In this document: positions 18,677 to 27,302 of the stretch, piece after piece
Numbering within the stretch: the stretch's first letter is position 1
Layout: each line of letters starts with the position of its first letter
Assembly: GCF_007558815.1 (NCBI RefSeq)
Contig: NZ_VLTJ01000014.1
Coordinates: forward strand, 1 to 64,000
DNA: 64,000 nt
Source of the DNA: Verticiella sediminum
GTDB lineage: Bacteria; Pseudomonadota; Gammaproteobacteria; Burkholderiales; Burkholderiaceae_B
Direction: 5' to 3'
Made by a program: the position numbers and the translations under genes
The notes under the pieces: generated by a model
What the model saw: the letters and a program-made list of their open reading frames with translations, nothing else
What the model was told of the DNA's origin: nothing
The model's database searches: none

Positions 18677-19381
18677 ATGACTTTGCGCGGCTCTGCATTC
18701 CTTCCCATCTGGCACGATGTCGACGTGCAGATGGAGGACGAGTTCAACGTCTGGCATACCGTGGAACACATTCCCGAGCGCGTGGACACCCCGGGTATCG
18801 TGGTCGGGCGCCGCTACGCCGACCCGGACGCGTCGCTGCATCGCTACTTCACGCTGTATGAAGCCGAGTCGTTCGAGGTCTTCGCCTCCGATGGCTACTT
18901 CGCCACGGCCAACGCGCGTTCCGACTGGACGCAGCGCGTGCATCCCGCCTTTCGGAACTTCCGGCGCGCGCCGTGCCATCTGTTCATGACGCGCGGCCGG
19001 GGCATCGGCGGCGGGCTGGCGACGGCGCGCATCCACTTTGCGCAGCCCGGGGCCGGCGCCGCCGCGCCCAGGGATGTGTTCAGCCTGGCCGGACGGCGCA
19101 TCGTGGACGGGATCGCGAAGCTGCGGCACGTCACGTCGGTGCACCTGGGTATTGTCGGCCGTGTGGAGCGTCGCCCCTTGTCGGAGCAGTCACTCTCGTT
19201 GCGGCCCCAGGCCACGGCATTCGACGCCGTGCTGATGGCCGAAGGCATCGGCCTGGAGGCCATGCGTGCCGCGGCGCCGGACATGGAGGCGATCCTTCAT
19301 GCGGAACCGGACGCCGTCGGCGGCTGCGAGGTGGCGACCTATGGGCTGGCCTACATGCTCTTCGACATCTCCGGCAGATAG
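18677..19381 (+). CDS. Conserved protein with two dimeric alpha/beta barrel-like halves
   Basis: A 234-residue protein that I do not assign to a named enzyme family. The first half (FLPIWHDVDVQMEDEFNVWHTVEHIPERV) has the conserved Glu/Trp/His pattern of DUF4286/EthD-like ferredoxin folds, a group that includes small cofactor-free enzymes. The second half has a weaker repeat of the same layout. It begins 21 bases after the Bug gene and ends 2 bases before the QuiC-type gene, so it is in the operon. A role in the same catabolic pathway is likely, but the reaction is unknown. Confidence 0.65.
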   Translation: MTLRGSAFLPIWHDVDVQMEDEFNVWHTVEHIPERVDTPGIVVGRRYADPDASLHRYFTLYEAESFEVFASDGYFATANARSDWTQRVHPAFRNFRRAPCHLFMTRGRGIGGGLATARIHFAQPGAGAAAPRDVFSLAGRRIVDGIAKLRHVTSVHLGIVGRVERRPLSEQSLSLRPQATAFDAVLMAEGIGLEAMRAAAPDMEAILHAEPDAVGGCEVATYGLAYMLFDISGR

Positions 19382-19383
19382 CC

Positions 19384-21342
19384 ATGCACAAGTCCATTGC
19401 AACGGTCTCGATGAGCGGCACGCTGCCCGAGAAGCTCGAAGCGATCGCGGCCGCGGGATTCGACGGTATCGAGCTTTTCGAGAACGACTTCATCGGCTTT
19501 CGCGGGACGGCCGGCGAACTGCGGGCGAGGGCGGCGGACCTGGGCTTGAGCATCGATCTCTACCAGCCGTTTCGCGACTTCGAGGGCATGCCGGAGCCGC
19601 AGTTCCGCAAGAGCCTGGAGCGCGCCGAGCGCAAGTTCGACCTCATGCAGGCCCTGGGCGTGCCGCTCATGCTGTGCTGTTCGAATACATCGCCCTTGGC
19701 GATGGACGACCAGGCGCTTGCCGCAGCCCACTTGCATGAGCTGGCGGAGCGCGCGAGCCGGCGCGGCCTGCGCGTAGGTTTCGAGGCGCTGGCCTGGGGG
19801 CGGCACACACGCTACTACGGACAGGCCTGGTCCATCGTGCAGCAAGCCGAGCACCCCGACCTGGGCTTGATACTGGACAGCTTTCATACGCTGTCGCTGC
19901 ACGACGACCCTGCCGGCATCGCCGACATCCCCGGCGACAGGATCTTCTTCCTGCAGATGGCCGATGCGCCTCTGCTGTCCATGGACGTCATGCAGTGGGC
20001 GCGGCATCACCGGAATTTCCCGGGGCAGGGGGAGCTGGATGTCGAGCGCTTCCTGCTGCAAACGCTGCGCTCGGGCTATGCCGGGCCACTGTCGCTGGAA
20101 ATATTCAACGACGTTTTTCGCGAGGCGTCCAACAGGCGTATTGCCGTGGATGCCATGCGTTCGCTGCGGTATCTGGAAAACAGGGTGCTGAATCGGCTGC
20201 AAACCGTGCAGGCGCGGCCCGAGCCGGCCGGCGTCGTGCAGGGCCCGCAGGCGCAGGTCCAGGTGCCGCTGTTGTCGCTACCGCCCGCGCCCTCGCTGAA
20301 AGCGATCGCGTTCGTCGAGTTCGCCGTGGACGAGCCGCATGCCGAATTGCTTGGCGCCGTGCTGCAGAAAACGGGGTTCACGCGCGAGGGAGATCATCGC
20401 AGCAAGGCGGCCACCCTCTATCGCAAAGGGCATGCGGCGCTGGTCCTGAATACCGAACCGGGTTCCTTTGCGCGTGCGCGCTTCGGCAGTTTCGGCGCTT
20501 CGGTTTGTGCGATCGGGCTGTGCGTCGACGATCCGGACGGCGCCCTCGAGCGGGCCACGGCCCTGTGTTCGATGCCGTTCGACAGCCCGGTGGGGCCAGG
20601 GGAGATCGTGACGCCGGCGATCGTGTCGCCGGGCGGCATCGTCATCCATTTCATCCCGTCGGCGTTGGGCCAGACGGGGCTGTTCGGCGCCGACTTTGCA
20701 CTGGAACGGCCCTGGAGCGCGGCTGACGCCGCGGGCACAGTCATCGATCATGTTGCCCTGTGCCTGAACCTGGACCAGCGCGATACCTGGGTGCTGTTCG
20801 CCCGCGCGGTGCTGGGCCTGGCGTCCGAGGCGCGGGAACAGTATGCCGACCCCTACGGACTGACCAGCAGCCTTGGCGTCAGCAGCGGCGAGCGCAGCGT
20901 GCGCCTCGTCCTGGCCGTGTCCCAGAGCCAGCGCACCCGCGCTACGCTGGCCGCCAATGCGCAGGGTGGCGTGGCGGTGAGCCATATCTCGCTGAGCACG
21001 GATGACATCTTTGCCGAGGTCCGTGCGTGGCGCGACAAAGGCGTGGCCTTTGTCGCCATTCCAGGAAACTACTACGACGATCTGGCGACCCGATTCGACC
21101 TCGATCCGGACCTGCTGGCGCGCCTGCGCAATCACGGCGTTCTGTTCGATCGTGATGCCGCGGGCGATTATTTCCACATTTACACTGAAGACGTCAGCGA
21201 GCGCTTCTGCTTCGAGCTGACGCAGCGTAGCGATGGCTATGCCGGCTATGGCGCCTCGAACTCGGCCATCAAGCTGGCAGCCCAGGCCCAGGCCGGCGCA
21301 GGCCGTGGCACCGAACTTGCTCGGCGCAGCCGTTTCGTCTAG
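19384..21342 (+). CDS. quiC: 3-dehydroshikimate dehydratase, fused TIM barrel/HPPD-like
   Basis: A 652-residue two-domain enzyme of the QuiC1 type, which converts 3-dehydroshikimate to protocatechuate in quinate/shikimate breakdown. Residues about 1-275 form an xylose-isomerase-like TIM barrel: MHKSIATVSMSGTLPEKLEAI, FDGIELFEND, GFEALAWG with a metal Glu, LILDSFHTL with Asp and His, and PLSLEIFND with Glu. Residues about 300-635 resemble 4-hydroxyphenylpyruvate dioxygenase: two vicinal-oxygen-chelate modules with DHVALCL, VAVSHISLST and HIYTEDVSERFCFELTQR. It starts 2 bases after the previous gene. The protein is a little longer than the Pseudomonas enzyme because of a C-terminal Ala-rich tail. 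Confidence 0.88.
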   Translation: MHKSIATVSMSGTLPEKLEAIAAAGFDGIELFENDFIGFRGTAGELRARAADLGLSIDLYQPFRDFEGMPEPQFRKSLERAERKFDLMQALGVPLMLCCSNTSPLAMDDQALAAAHLHELAERASRRGLRVGFEALAWGRHTRYYGQAWSIVQQAEHPDLGLILDSFHTLSLHDDPAGIADIPGDRIFFLQMADAPLLSMDVMQWARHHRNFPGQGELDVERFLLQTLRSGYAGPLSLEIFNDVFREASNRRIAVDAMRSLRYLENRVLNRLQTVQARPEPAGVVQGPQAQVQVPLLSLPPAPSLKAIAFVEFAVDEPHAELLGAVLQKTGFTREGDHRSKAATLYRKGHAALVLNTEPGSFARARFGSFGASVCAIGLCVDDPDGALERATALCSMPFDSPVGPGEIVTPAIVSPGGIVIHFIPSALGQTGLFGADFALERPWSAADAAGTVIDHVALCLNLDQRDTWVLFARAVLGLASEAREQYADPYGLTSSLGVSSGERSVRLVLAVSQSQRTRATLAANAQGGVAVSHISLSTDDIFAEVRAWRDKGVAFVAIPGNYYDDLATRFDLDPDLLARLRNHGVLFDRDAAGDYFHIYTEDVSERFCFELTQRSDGYAGYGASNSAIKLAAQAQAGAGRGTELARRSRFV

Positions 21343-21354
21343 CGAGGGCGACAC

Positions 21355-21813
21355 ATGTCAGCCAATATCTACGAAGCGTTGCGGGCGAGTCACGAGCTGC
21401 AGCGTTCGCTCTGTCGCAAGCTGCTGCGCGCCGCACCGCAGGGTGAGCGCCGTACGCAGATCTACCGCGAGCTGCGCATCGAATTGGCCGCGCACGCCGC
21501 CGCCGAGGAGCGCTTTCTATACGCTCCCATGCTCATGGACGATATGGGCCTGGACTCATCGCGCCACGCCCTGGCCGAGCACCATGAAATCGACGAGCTT
21601 GTGGAGGCGCTGGGCAAGGCAGACCCTCAGGGCGAGCGTTGGCTGGACAAGGCGAAGAGTCTCTCCGAGGAGGTGCACCACCATCTGCGCGAGGAGGAGA
21701 GAAAGTTCTTCCAGATATCCGGCAAGATCCTGACCGAATCACAGAAGCACCGTCTGGCGACTCGGTATCTGAAGGACTACGAACGCATGAAAGGAGTGCT
21801 GGCACAGAAGTGA
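21355..21813 (+). CDS. Hemerythrin-domain (HHE) protein
   Basis: A 152-residue four-helix protein of the hemerythrin HHE family. Diiron ligand candidates are the His in RASHELQ near 11, His-Ala-Ala-Ala-Glu-Glu near 47-52, HHEID near 80 and HHHLREEERKF near 104. Such proteins bind oxygen or NO or repair iron-sulfur damage. It starts 13 bases after the dehydroshikimate dehydratase, so it may share the transcript, but the functional link is not clear. The C-terminal part (LTESQKHRLATRYLKDYERMKG) is charged and helical. Confidence 0.85.
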   Translation: MSANIYEALRASHELQRSLCRKLLRAAPQGERRTQIYRELRIELAAHAAAEERFLYAPMLMDDMGLDSSRHALAEHHEIDELVEALGKADPQGERWLDKAKSLSEEVHHHLREEERKFFQISGKILTESQKHRLATRYLKDYERMKGVLAQK

Positions 21814-21957
21814 CCATGAGCCGTGACGCAAGCCGCGGTGTACGTACATGGGCTGACCCGGAGCGGGGTGCCGGCGGTAGGAGCAGGGCTGCCCCGCCCG
21901 CGGCATCCGCCTGGGTCTTCGCGCTGATCGAACAGTTGCGACTGCCATCATCCTGGA

Positions 21958-22794
21958 TCAGTACGGCACGCCTTCCATTCGCCCCATGCGGCCGGAGACG
22001 AAATCCCGCTTGGCCTGCGTCAGGCGCTCGGGCGTGTCCATGACAAAAGGCCCGGAGAACAGGAGTTCCCCCTGCACCGGCTGGCCACCGATCAGTGCGA
22101 CTTCCGTCGCGTCTTCACCCCGCGCCGCAATGCGCACCTGCGTGCCGCTGCCGAGCAGCGCCAGTTCGCCGGCGGGCACGGTTGTACCGCCGACCTCGAT
22201 CTGCCCCTGGAGCACATAGAGGCTCAATTCCGGATCGGCATCGACTGCCAGCGCGGTCTGGGCGCCGGCGTCGAGCTGCAGGCGTGCAAACACGGCACCA
22301 CCGCTGAGCGCCATCGGACCGCGCACGCCGTTCACGTCGCCAGCGACGACATACACGCGCGAACCGGTGCCATCGACGCGCGGAATGTCGGCCGCGCGGA
22401 TCGAGGTGTAGCTGGGCTCCGCCAATTTGAGTTCGGGCGGCAGGCTGATCCACAACTGCAAGCCATGGCGGCCGCTCAGCGGCTGCTCGGCATGCAGCAT
22501 CCCGCGCCCGGCGCGGATGAACTGCGCGTCGCCCGCCTCGAGCCGGTCGCGCGATCCCATGCTGTCGCGGTGTTCGACACCGCCTTCGAGCAGGTAGCTC
22601 ACGACCTCTATGCCGGCATGCGGATGCGGCCGGTCGCCTATGCCGCGCAGGCCCTGGTGACGGTAGTGGTCGATGAAGACAAAGGGGCCGACCGCCACCT
22701 GCTGTGACTGAGGCAGCGCGCGCAGCAGGCGCATGTCGCCATCGTCGACGACGGTCCCGGCCGGCACGATGCGGGTGATTGTTCGTTCCATCAT
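21958..22794 (-). CDS. Pirin-family protein
   Basis: A 278-residue two-cupin protein of the pirin family. The N-terminal cupin has the metal-binding His pair in RPHPHAGIEVVSYLL, a further His in GGVEHRDSMG and a Glu region before QLWISLP. The C-terminal PFVMDTPERLTQAKRDFVSGRMG is the usual family ending. Bacterial pirins include quercetinases and redox sensors; the metal site is intact here, so a dioxygenase-like activity is possible. It starts 17 bases downstream of a decayed gene, and a divergent LysR gene lies beyond. Confidence 0.92.
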   Translation of the reverse strand: MMERTITRIVPAGTVVDDGDMRLLRALPQSQQVAVGPFVFIDHYRHQGLRGIGDRPHPHAGIEVVSYLLEGGVEHRDSMGSRDRLEAGDAQFIRAGRGMLHAEQPLSGRHGLQLWISLPPELKLAEPSYTSIRAADIPRVDGTGSRVYVVAGDVNGVRGPMALSGGAVFARLQLDAGAQTALAVDADPELSLYVLQGQIEVGGTTVPAGELALLGSGTQVRIAARGEDATEVALIGGQPVQGELLFSGPFVMDTPERLTQAKRDFVSGRMGRMEGVPY

Positions 22795-22810
22795 GAATCT
22801 CCGTATGTCA

Positions 22811-23151
22811 TCAGATTGTGTCGAAACCGCCGCCGGCTCCCGCCAGGCCGCGCAGCGTCAGCCGGCCCCAATGCGCAACACCGGGGTCGTTGAATATCGG
22901 GCGTCGCTCGGGATCGGTGGCAAGCGTGAGGTTCTTGACCTGGTTGTCTGCCGCGAGCTGCAAGCCGTCCTGACCGGCGGCAAAGCGTATCGACGACTGC
23001 GGGCCGATTCCGCTCAGGGTCTGGCCGGGAGGCAGGCGCACGCTCGGCACATCGGTCAGGGGGCCGCCAATCGAATATGGGTGACCTGCGAGTCGGCCGC
23101 TCCTGCGAGCAATTCTGCGATGGTGCAAACCTCTTGGGCCGAAGTTTTCAC
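22811..23151 (-). pseudogene. Frameshifted, truncated conserved protein upstream of pirin
   Basis: The coding sequence appears to start at GTG 23151 with a GGAG 8 bases upstream (VKTSAQEVCTIAELL). It runs to HIRLAAP, where it meets a stop at 23056. The homologous-looking continuation PLTDVPSVRLPPGQTLSG lies in the next frame and runs to 22811. Adding one C to the run of five C residues (plus-strand G at 23059-23063) would join the frames exactly. The SVRLPPGQTLSG, FAAGQDGLQL and RPIFND pattern suggests a beta-helix protein, of which only about 110 residues remain. It is therefore a shifted and 3'-deleted remnant, or a slippage-controlled short gene. Confidence 0.55.
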
Positions 23152-23248
23152 GGGCTTCTCCTTTCCGTTTGTATAGGTCCATGATGGGGCCTGTATTCCA
23201 TCTTCGGGAGAGATAAAATTCAGATCAACTCGATCGGATAAACGGATA

Positions 23249-24178
23249 ATGATTGACCCGCTGAGTCTGGACCAGTTGCGCGTGTTCGTCGCGATCGCCG
23301 ACCAGGGCAGCTTCTCGGCCGCGGCGAGACACCTGCGCCGTGCGCAGTCGGCGGTCAGCAACGCCATCATCAACCTGGAAGGTGCGCTGGGCGTTGCCCT
23401 GTTCGACCGCAGTGGCTGGAAGCCTCAATTGACCACCGACGGCCATGCCCTGTTGATCGATGCGCGGGCCGTGCTCGCCCGCGTCGATCAATTCAAATCT
23501 CGAGCGCTGGGATTGACCCAGGGGCTGGAGGCCGAGTTGTCGGTAGTCCTCGACGTCATGTTTCCCACGGCCCGTCTGGTGGCATTGGTGACGAGATTCC
23601 GGCAGGCTTTTCCGGGAGTGGCTCTGCGCTTGTGTATCGACGTGCTGGGTGGTGTACCCCAGCGGGTGCTGGCGGGCGAGTACGACCTGGGTGTCCAGGG
23701 CTCGCTGCCGGACATCGCGCCGGAATTGGCCAGCCAGGCATTGGCGGAAATTGCGCTCGTGCCTGTCGCCGCTCCCACTCACCCATTGGCCAGCCAGGGC
23801 AGAATTCCGATCCAAGCGCTGAGCGAACACACGCAGATCGTGCTGACCGACCACAGCGGACGCACCGAAGGGCGTACGTTCTCCGTATTTTCCGAGAAGC
23901 GGATTCTTACTGCCGATCTGGGCTCCAAGCGTGCGATGCTGTGCGCCGGACTGGGCTGGGGATTCATGCCGCGGACCTTTGTGGAGGAAGACCTGGGCGC
24001 CGGGCAGTTGATCGAACTGAACCTGGCGGAGCGTCAGCCACGCAGCCGCAGTATGCCTTTGTTCGCCATTCACCGATGCGACACGCCGCTAGGCCCGGCC
24101 GGGCAGTGGGCGCTCGATTGGCTAGTGTCGTCGCCTGGGGATGGGCCGGGGAAAGGTCAGGGGGCGACGGCGCTCTAG
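23249..24178 (+). CDS. LysR-family regulator, divergent from the pirin unit
   Basis: A 309-residue LysR-type regulator: winged helix GSFSAAARHLRRAQSAVSNAIINLEGALGVALF at about 20-52, effector domain beginning near 95, and a C-terminal tail rich in Gly and Ser. It is divergently arranged with the decayed gene and pirin gene, with about 100 bases between the start codons, so it is their probable regulator. The group with AQSAVSNAI helices is common next to pirin and quinone-related genes. Confidence 0.9.
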   Translation: MIDPLSLDQLRVFVAIADQGSFSAAARHLRRAQSAVSNAIINLEGALGVALFDRSGWKPQLTTDGHALLIDARAVLARVDQFKSRALGLTQGLEAELSVVLDVMFPTARLVALVTRFRQAFPGVALRLCIDVLGGVPQRVLAGEYDLGVQGSLPDIAPELASQALAEIALVPVAAPTHPLASQGRIPIQALSEHTQIVLTDHSGRTEGRTFSVFSEKRILTADLGSKRAMLCAGLGWGFMPRTFVEEDLGAGQLIELNLAERQPRSRSMPLFAIHRCDTPLGPAGQWALDWLVSSPGDGPGKGQGATAL

Positions 24179-24262
24179 TTCTGGATGGTGGCACTTGGGG
24201 GCGCGCTGCCCACATCCCCTTGGATGGTGGGCATTGATCACCGACAAGCAGAACGCGGCGCG

Positions 24263-24727
24263 TCAGGCCTTGTCATCCTGGGCGCGATAAACCAATACCG
24301 CAGTCGTAGATAGCGGCAGGATCTTCGCCGTGACACTCCCCAGCAGTAAACGCGAAAAGCCGCTACGGCCATGGCTGCCGATAAAAATCAAGTCGCAGCC
24401 CTGCTCGGCTGCGGTATTCACGATCGCCTCGGCGACGTTGAAACCGGAAACGACACAGGGTTCCGCGTGGACACCAGCCTCTTTTGCGCGCTCGATGATT
24501 TGCGATACGTATTTCGCGGCGTTCTTCGCCAGTGCTTCATCAATATCGACCGGATCGACCCCGTAGCCGGATGCGAGTCCGTCGAATGCCGAAGTCGTCA
24601 CAAAAGGCTCTATGACGGAAAGCGCGATCACTTGCGCGCCTACCGAGCGCGCAAAGTCAATACCAGCATTGGCGGCTTGCGCAGCCAAGGCCGAGCCGTC
24701 AGTCGTAATCAGAATTTTCTTGAACAT
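24263..24727 (-). CDS. Universal stress protein (UspA family, ATP-binding type)
   Basis: A 154-residue single-domain Usp. The first strand is MFKKILITTDGS and the ATP-binding motif G-X2-G-X9-G-S is complete in GSHGRSGFSRLLLGSV near 127, so it belongs to the nucleotide-binding class. The ATG at 24727 is chosen; an in-frame TTG three codons earlier sits too close to its GAGG. It follows the lactate permease and small membrane gene by about 150 bases on the same strand, and is probably part of the unit with the predicted FNR/ANR promoter. ANR-controlled Usp proteins support anaerobic survival in related bacteria. Confidence 0.92.
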   Translation of the reverse strand: MFKKILITTDGSALAAQAANAGIDFARSVGAQVIALSVIEPFVTTSAFDGLASGYGVDPVDIDEALAKNAAKYVSQIIERAKEAGVHAEPCVVSGFNVAEAIVNTAAEQGCDLIFIGSHGRSGFSRLLLGSVTAKILPLSTTAVLVYRAQDDKA

Positions 24728-24878
24728 GAATATCAATTCCTCGTTAGATGGAAGTCATTTCGGGCGGTAGCCATCGGGAAATTCTCTATGCAGCTTGACC
24801 GACTGCTTGCCCGGTTCATTGGCCATCATGATGAATCATTGCTTTAGCTATGTCAAAATAGACGAGCGCGGAAGCGAC

Positions 24879-25088
24879 TCAAGACGATTTTTTGCGGGTT
24901 GCCAGTTTCTGAATCGGAGGAATGGCAGAAGCTATACCCATCGATACGAACCCAAGCCAGAAAAGGGTGTCCGAGTTTTCAGCCGAGCCCAGGCTGATCA
25001 ATGGCAGTGCGACAAGAAACAGCGCAAACGACAGGCTAAGATAGGACATCCGGTTTTGCAGAATACGTTTGATCATGTTCTTCACCAT
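24879..25088 (-). CDS. Small two-helix membrane protein coupled to lactate permease
   Basis: A 69-residue protein with two predicted membrane helices, about 15-35 (YLSLSFALFLVALPLISLG) and 42-60 (LFWLGFVSMGIASAIPPI), and basic ends (KNMIKRILQNR, KLATRKKSS). Its ATG overlaps the permease stop codon as TAATG, so translation is coupled. I do not recognise the family. The arrangement resembles transporter accessory subunits that associate with a larger permease. Confidence 0.65.
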   Translation of the reverse strand: MVKNMIKRILQNRMSYLSLSFALFLVALPLISLGSAENSDTLFWLGFVSMGIASAIPPIQKLATRKKSS

Positions 25089-26719
25089 TACCGAGTCAGT
25101 AAAACCAGAAGAACGGTCGCCATGCCGGTCAATATGAATGTCATCATGGTCCATGGCAGCGTCTTCCGAATGATCGCGCCTTCTTGTCCGGTGATTCGAG
25201 CCGTACTTGCACCCATCACTACGTTGGCCGGTGCGATGGCATTGCCAGTCGCACCCCCGGCGCTTTGTGCTGCAAGGATGGTCGATACCGGCAGTCCCTT
25301 GGCTTCGGCCAACCGGACCTGCACATCGGAAAAGATGACTTGCGAGGATGTACTGCTCGATGTCATGAAGGCACCGAGGATGCCGATGGCATTGGCCAGG
25401 AATGCGAACAGGTAGGCGGGCGCCACTGCTGCGATTCCCATCGCCAGCGTGATGTTCTGACCCGAGTGCTTCATGATCGAAGCCATCACCAGGAACGCGA
25501 TGATGGGTATGGAGGCCGGCACGGCGCTTTGGGCCAAGCCTGGCAATATCCTGGCCATCTTTTCGCCCTTCTGTGCCGCCCAGTGCTGGAAATACCCCTT
25601 CCTGGCAAACACCAGGTAGGTAACGATGGCGGTGAGCAGAATGTATGCCCCCGGGTGGTTGAATGGGCGCAGCGCGGAATACTCTGCCGCCCCGGCAGTG
25701 ATCATGCCTATCCCTGTGGAGACCTCCGGGAAGGGCAGTCCAAAGGCGAACGTGTTCAACCCGTTGTGCAAGGGGTCGATCATCGAGACGCTCAGCGCCA
25801 GAAGGGTGAGCAGCCCGTATGGAGCCAGTGCTGTCCAGAGGCCCATGGGCGGAACGGCGTCTTGCGTCGTGGCGGAGGACCGAGCGAGCATCGCGGGGCG
25901 ATCTGTGATCGCCGCGTCTGCTTCCCGGTAGCGAGACCACCGTGAAAGCGGGTACAGCGCGAGCAGGGCGGCGCTGGCAGGCAGGAAAGCTGCCAACACG
26001 GGATCGACAAAGACGGCGAATACTTGCCCGACGCCCTGGATGAAGGAAATGATCAGGATTAGAGGCCACCCCGATCGGACTGCCGCCCATTTGCCGTACA
26101 TCCATACGATCGTAAAGCCGCCCAGAACGGCTTGAATGCACATCAGTACTGAAGACTGCCACGCAGTCGACAGTGCGGTGGCGGCATCGATGTCCACGAC
26201 CTGAAGGGTGGCAAGCCAGCCAACGCCGAGAGTTCCGTAGAACTTGGCCCAGATATGGGCAATGATCGGTATTGCGACCGCATAGACCGGTCGCATGCCG
26301 AATGCCACAAGCAAGGGCGCCACCACGGCAATAGGGGTGCCGAAGCCGTCTATTCCCTGCAGGAAAGAGGTGAACACCCACCCTAGGGCAACCACGACAA
26401 ACAGTTCGTTACGGGACAGGCGTTCGATGCCCCGCCGCAGGGCATCGTATCCCCCGGAGTGGCTCATGATCTGGTAGAGCAGCAGAGCCGGCCAAATCAC
26501 ATAAAGAATGAAAATCGCGTCCCAGACGCCCTTGGCCGATGCCACTGCCAGCGTATCCAGAGGGGTTGAGAACCCGAACAGCGCAATCGCCGAGGCAATG
26601 AAAATACCTGTTGTTCCAGCTTGCTGCGCAGTCCATTGCAGCCCGACCAGGAGCACAATGAGGACGGCTATCGGCAAAATCGCAAGGACCCAATGGATCA
26701 AATCTGGAGAGAACTGCAT
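25088..26719 (-). CDS. lctP: L-lactate permease (LctP family)
   Basis: A 543-residue integral membrane protein with about 13 hydrophobic helices, the length and pattern of LctP/LldP lactate/glycolate proton symporters. Family segments include WPALLLYQIMSHSGGYDALRRGIE, FLQGIDGFGTPIAVVAPLL, SSSTSSQVIFSDVQVRLAEAKGLP and QSAGGATGNAIAPANVVMGAS. The ATG at 26719 begins MQFSPDLIHWVLAI and has a GGAG 12 bases before it; upstream in-frame codons give a non-family leader. It is the first gene of a unit with the small membrane protein and Usp. Confidence 0.93.
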   Translation of the reverse strand: MQFSPDLIHWVLAILPIAVLIVLLVGLQWTAQQAGTTGIFIASAIALFGFSTPLDTLAVASAKGVWDAIFILYVIWPALLLYQIMSHSGGYDALRRGIERLSRNELFVVVALGWVFTSFLQGIDGFGTPIAVVAPLLVAFGMRPVYAVAIPIIAHIWAKFYGTLGVGWLATLQVVDIDAATALSTAWQSSVLMCIQAVLGGFTIVWMYGKWAAVRSGWPLILIISFIQGVGQVFAVFVDPVLAAFLPASAALLALYPLSRWSRYREADAAITDRPAMLARSSATTQDAVPPMGLWTALAPYGLLTLLALSVSMIDPLHNGLNTFAFGLPFPEVSTGIGMITAGAAEYSALRPFNHPGAYILLTAIVTYLVFARKGYFQHWAAQKGEKMARILPGLAQSAVPASIPIIAFLVMASIMKHSGQNITLAMGIAAVAPAYLFAFLANAIGILGAFMTSSSTSSQVIFSDVQVRLAEAKGLPVSTILAAQSAGGATGNAIAPANVVMGASTARITGQEGAIIRKTLPWTMMTFILTGMATVLLVLLTR

Positions 26720-26772
26720 TAAAAGAAAGTCTCCGTGAGGTTGAGCCATGAATTGGCTACGGACAGAAAGTC

Positions 26773-26937
26773 TTATTGCCGGTTTCGCAGGATTGCGAGC
26801 CAATGCGTATTGGCAGTGCTCGCTTGGGAAGTGGATGGCCGTGTTGCGTCAAAGCCTGCGAAAAGCCATTTCAGCATGAGCGGAAGTTTCACCGCGGCCT
26901 GGCGCCGGCTGGAGTGCGGTGATTCTGACCACCGCAT
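26773..26937 (-). CDS. Possible 54-residue leader ORF ahead of lctP
   Basis: An open frame from ATG 26937 to TAA 26773 lies wholly inside the predicted lctP leader. It begins in the hairpin region and encodes MRWSESPHSSRRQAAVKLPL and onward. The ribosome binding site is weak (AGGTC directly before ATG), and I recognise no family. It may be chance, or a leader peptide that affects the overlapping hairpins. Confidence 0.2.
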   Translation of the reverse strand: MRWSESPHSSRRQAAVKLPLMLKWLFAGFDATRPSTSQASTANTHWLAILRNRQ

Positions 26938-26951
26938 GACCTGATGTGGTC
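26916..26951 (-). promoter_or_regulatory. Two mutually exclusive hairpins in the lctP leader
   Basis: Plus-strand TGCGGTG (26916-26922) pairs perfectly with CACCGCA (26930-26936), and GACCAC (26927-26932) pairs with GTGGTC (26946-26951). The two stems share bases, so only one can form. Both lie in the transcript that would start near 26975 and run leftward to lctP. The first pair is also a 22-bp inverted repeat that could be a protein operator. Confidence 0.4.
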
Positions 26952-26980
26952 GGATTTTCTTTTTTTAATGATCCGGGACG

Positions 26981-27022
26981 ATTTTAATGCCCAAGAGGGT
27001 GGGCTTCATTGATTCAAATCAA
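26981..27022 (-). promoter_or_regulatory. FNR/ANR box and -10 of a class II promoter for lctP
   Basis: TTGAT-N4-ATCAA, an exact match to the FNR/ANR consensus, lies at 27009-27022. On the minus strand a TAAAAT -10 lies at 26981-26986, so the box centre is about 32 bases from the -10 centre, as required for a box at -41.5. Transcription would start near 26975 and give a leader of about 255 bases before lctP. The next 280 bases, to 27302, show no gene. Confidence 0.65.
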
Positions 27023-27302
27023 ATGGCCCATATTCCAATCGACGCATCGTCATGGCTGGATTCGGAGGAGTCGTCGAAGATTCTGTGTTGATCATTCAGC
27101 TATGCAAAAAATGCAGGCTCCGGCACCGGCGGCACGACGGCCGGGGCTGCGTTCGGGGACATTGTCGCCGTCGGTAGCCGGGCTTTCGTCCTCTCTGCGG
27201 GTGCGTGGCCATCGATCGAGGCGCATCAGCCGTTGTACAGACATCTGCTCGTCGTCACCGGCCCTCAAGGCTCATCGAAGGACTGGAGGCGCAATGACCC
27301 TT

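Noticed and set aside
25092..26381. Long frame antecedent to the small membrane protein on the minus strand
   Set aside because: It overlaps lctP in another frame and shows no hydrophobic pattern; only the last 70 codons are coding.
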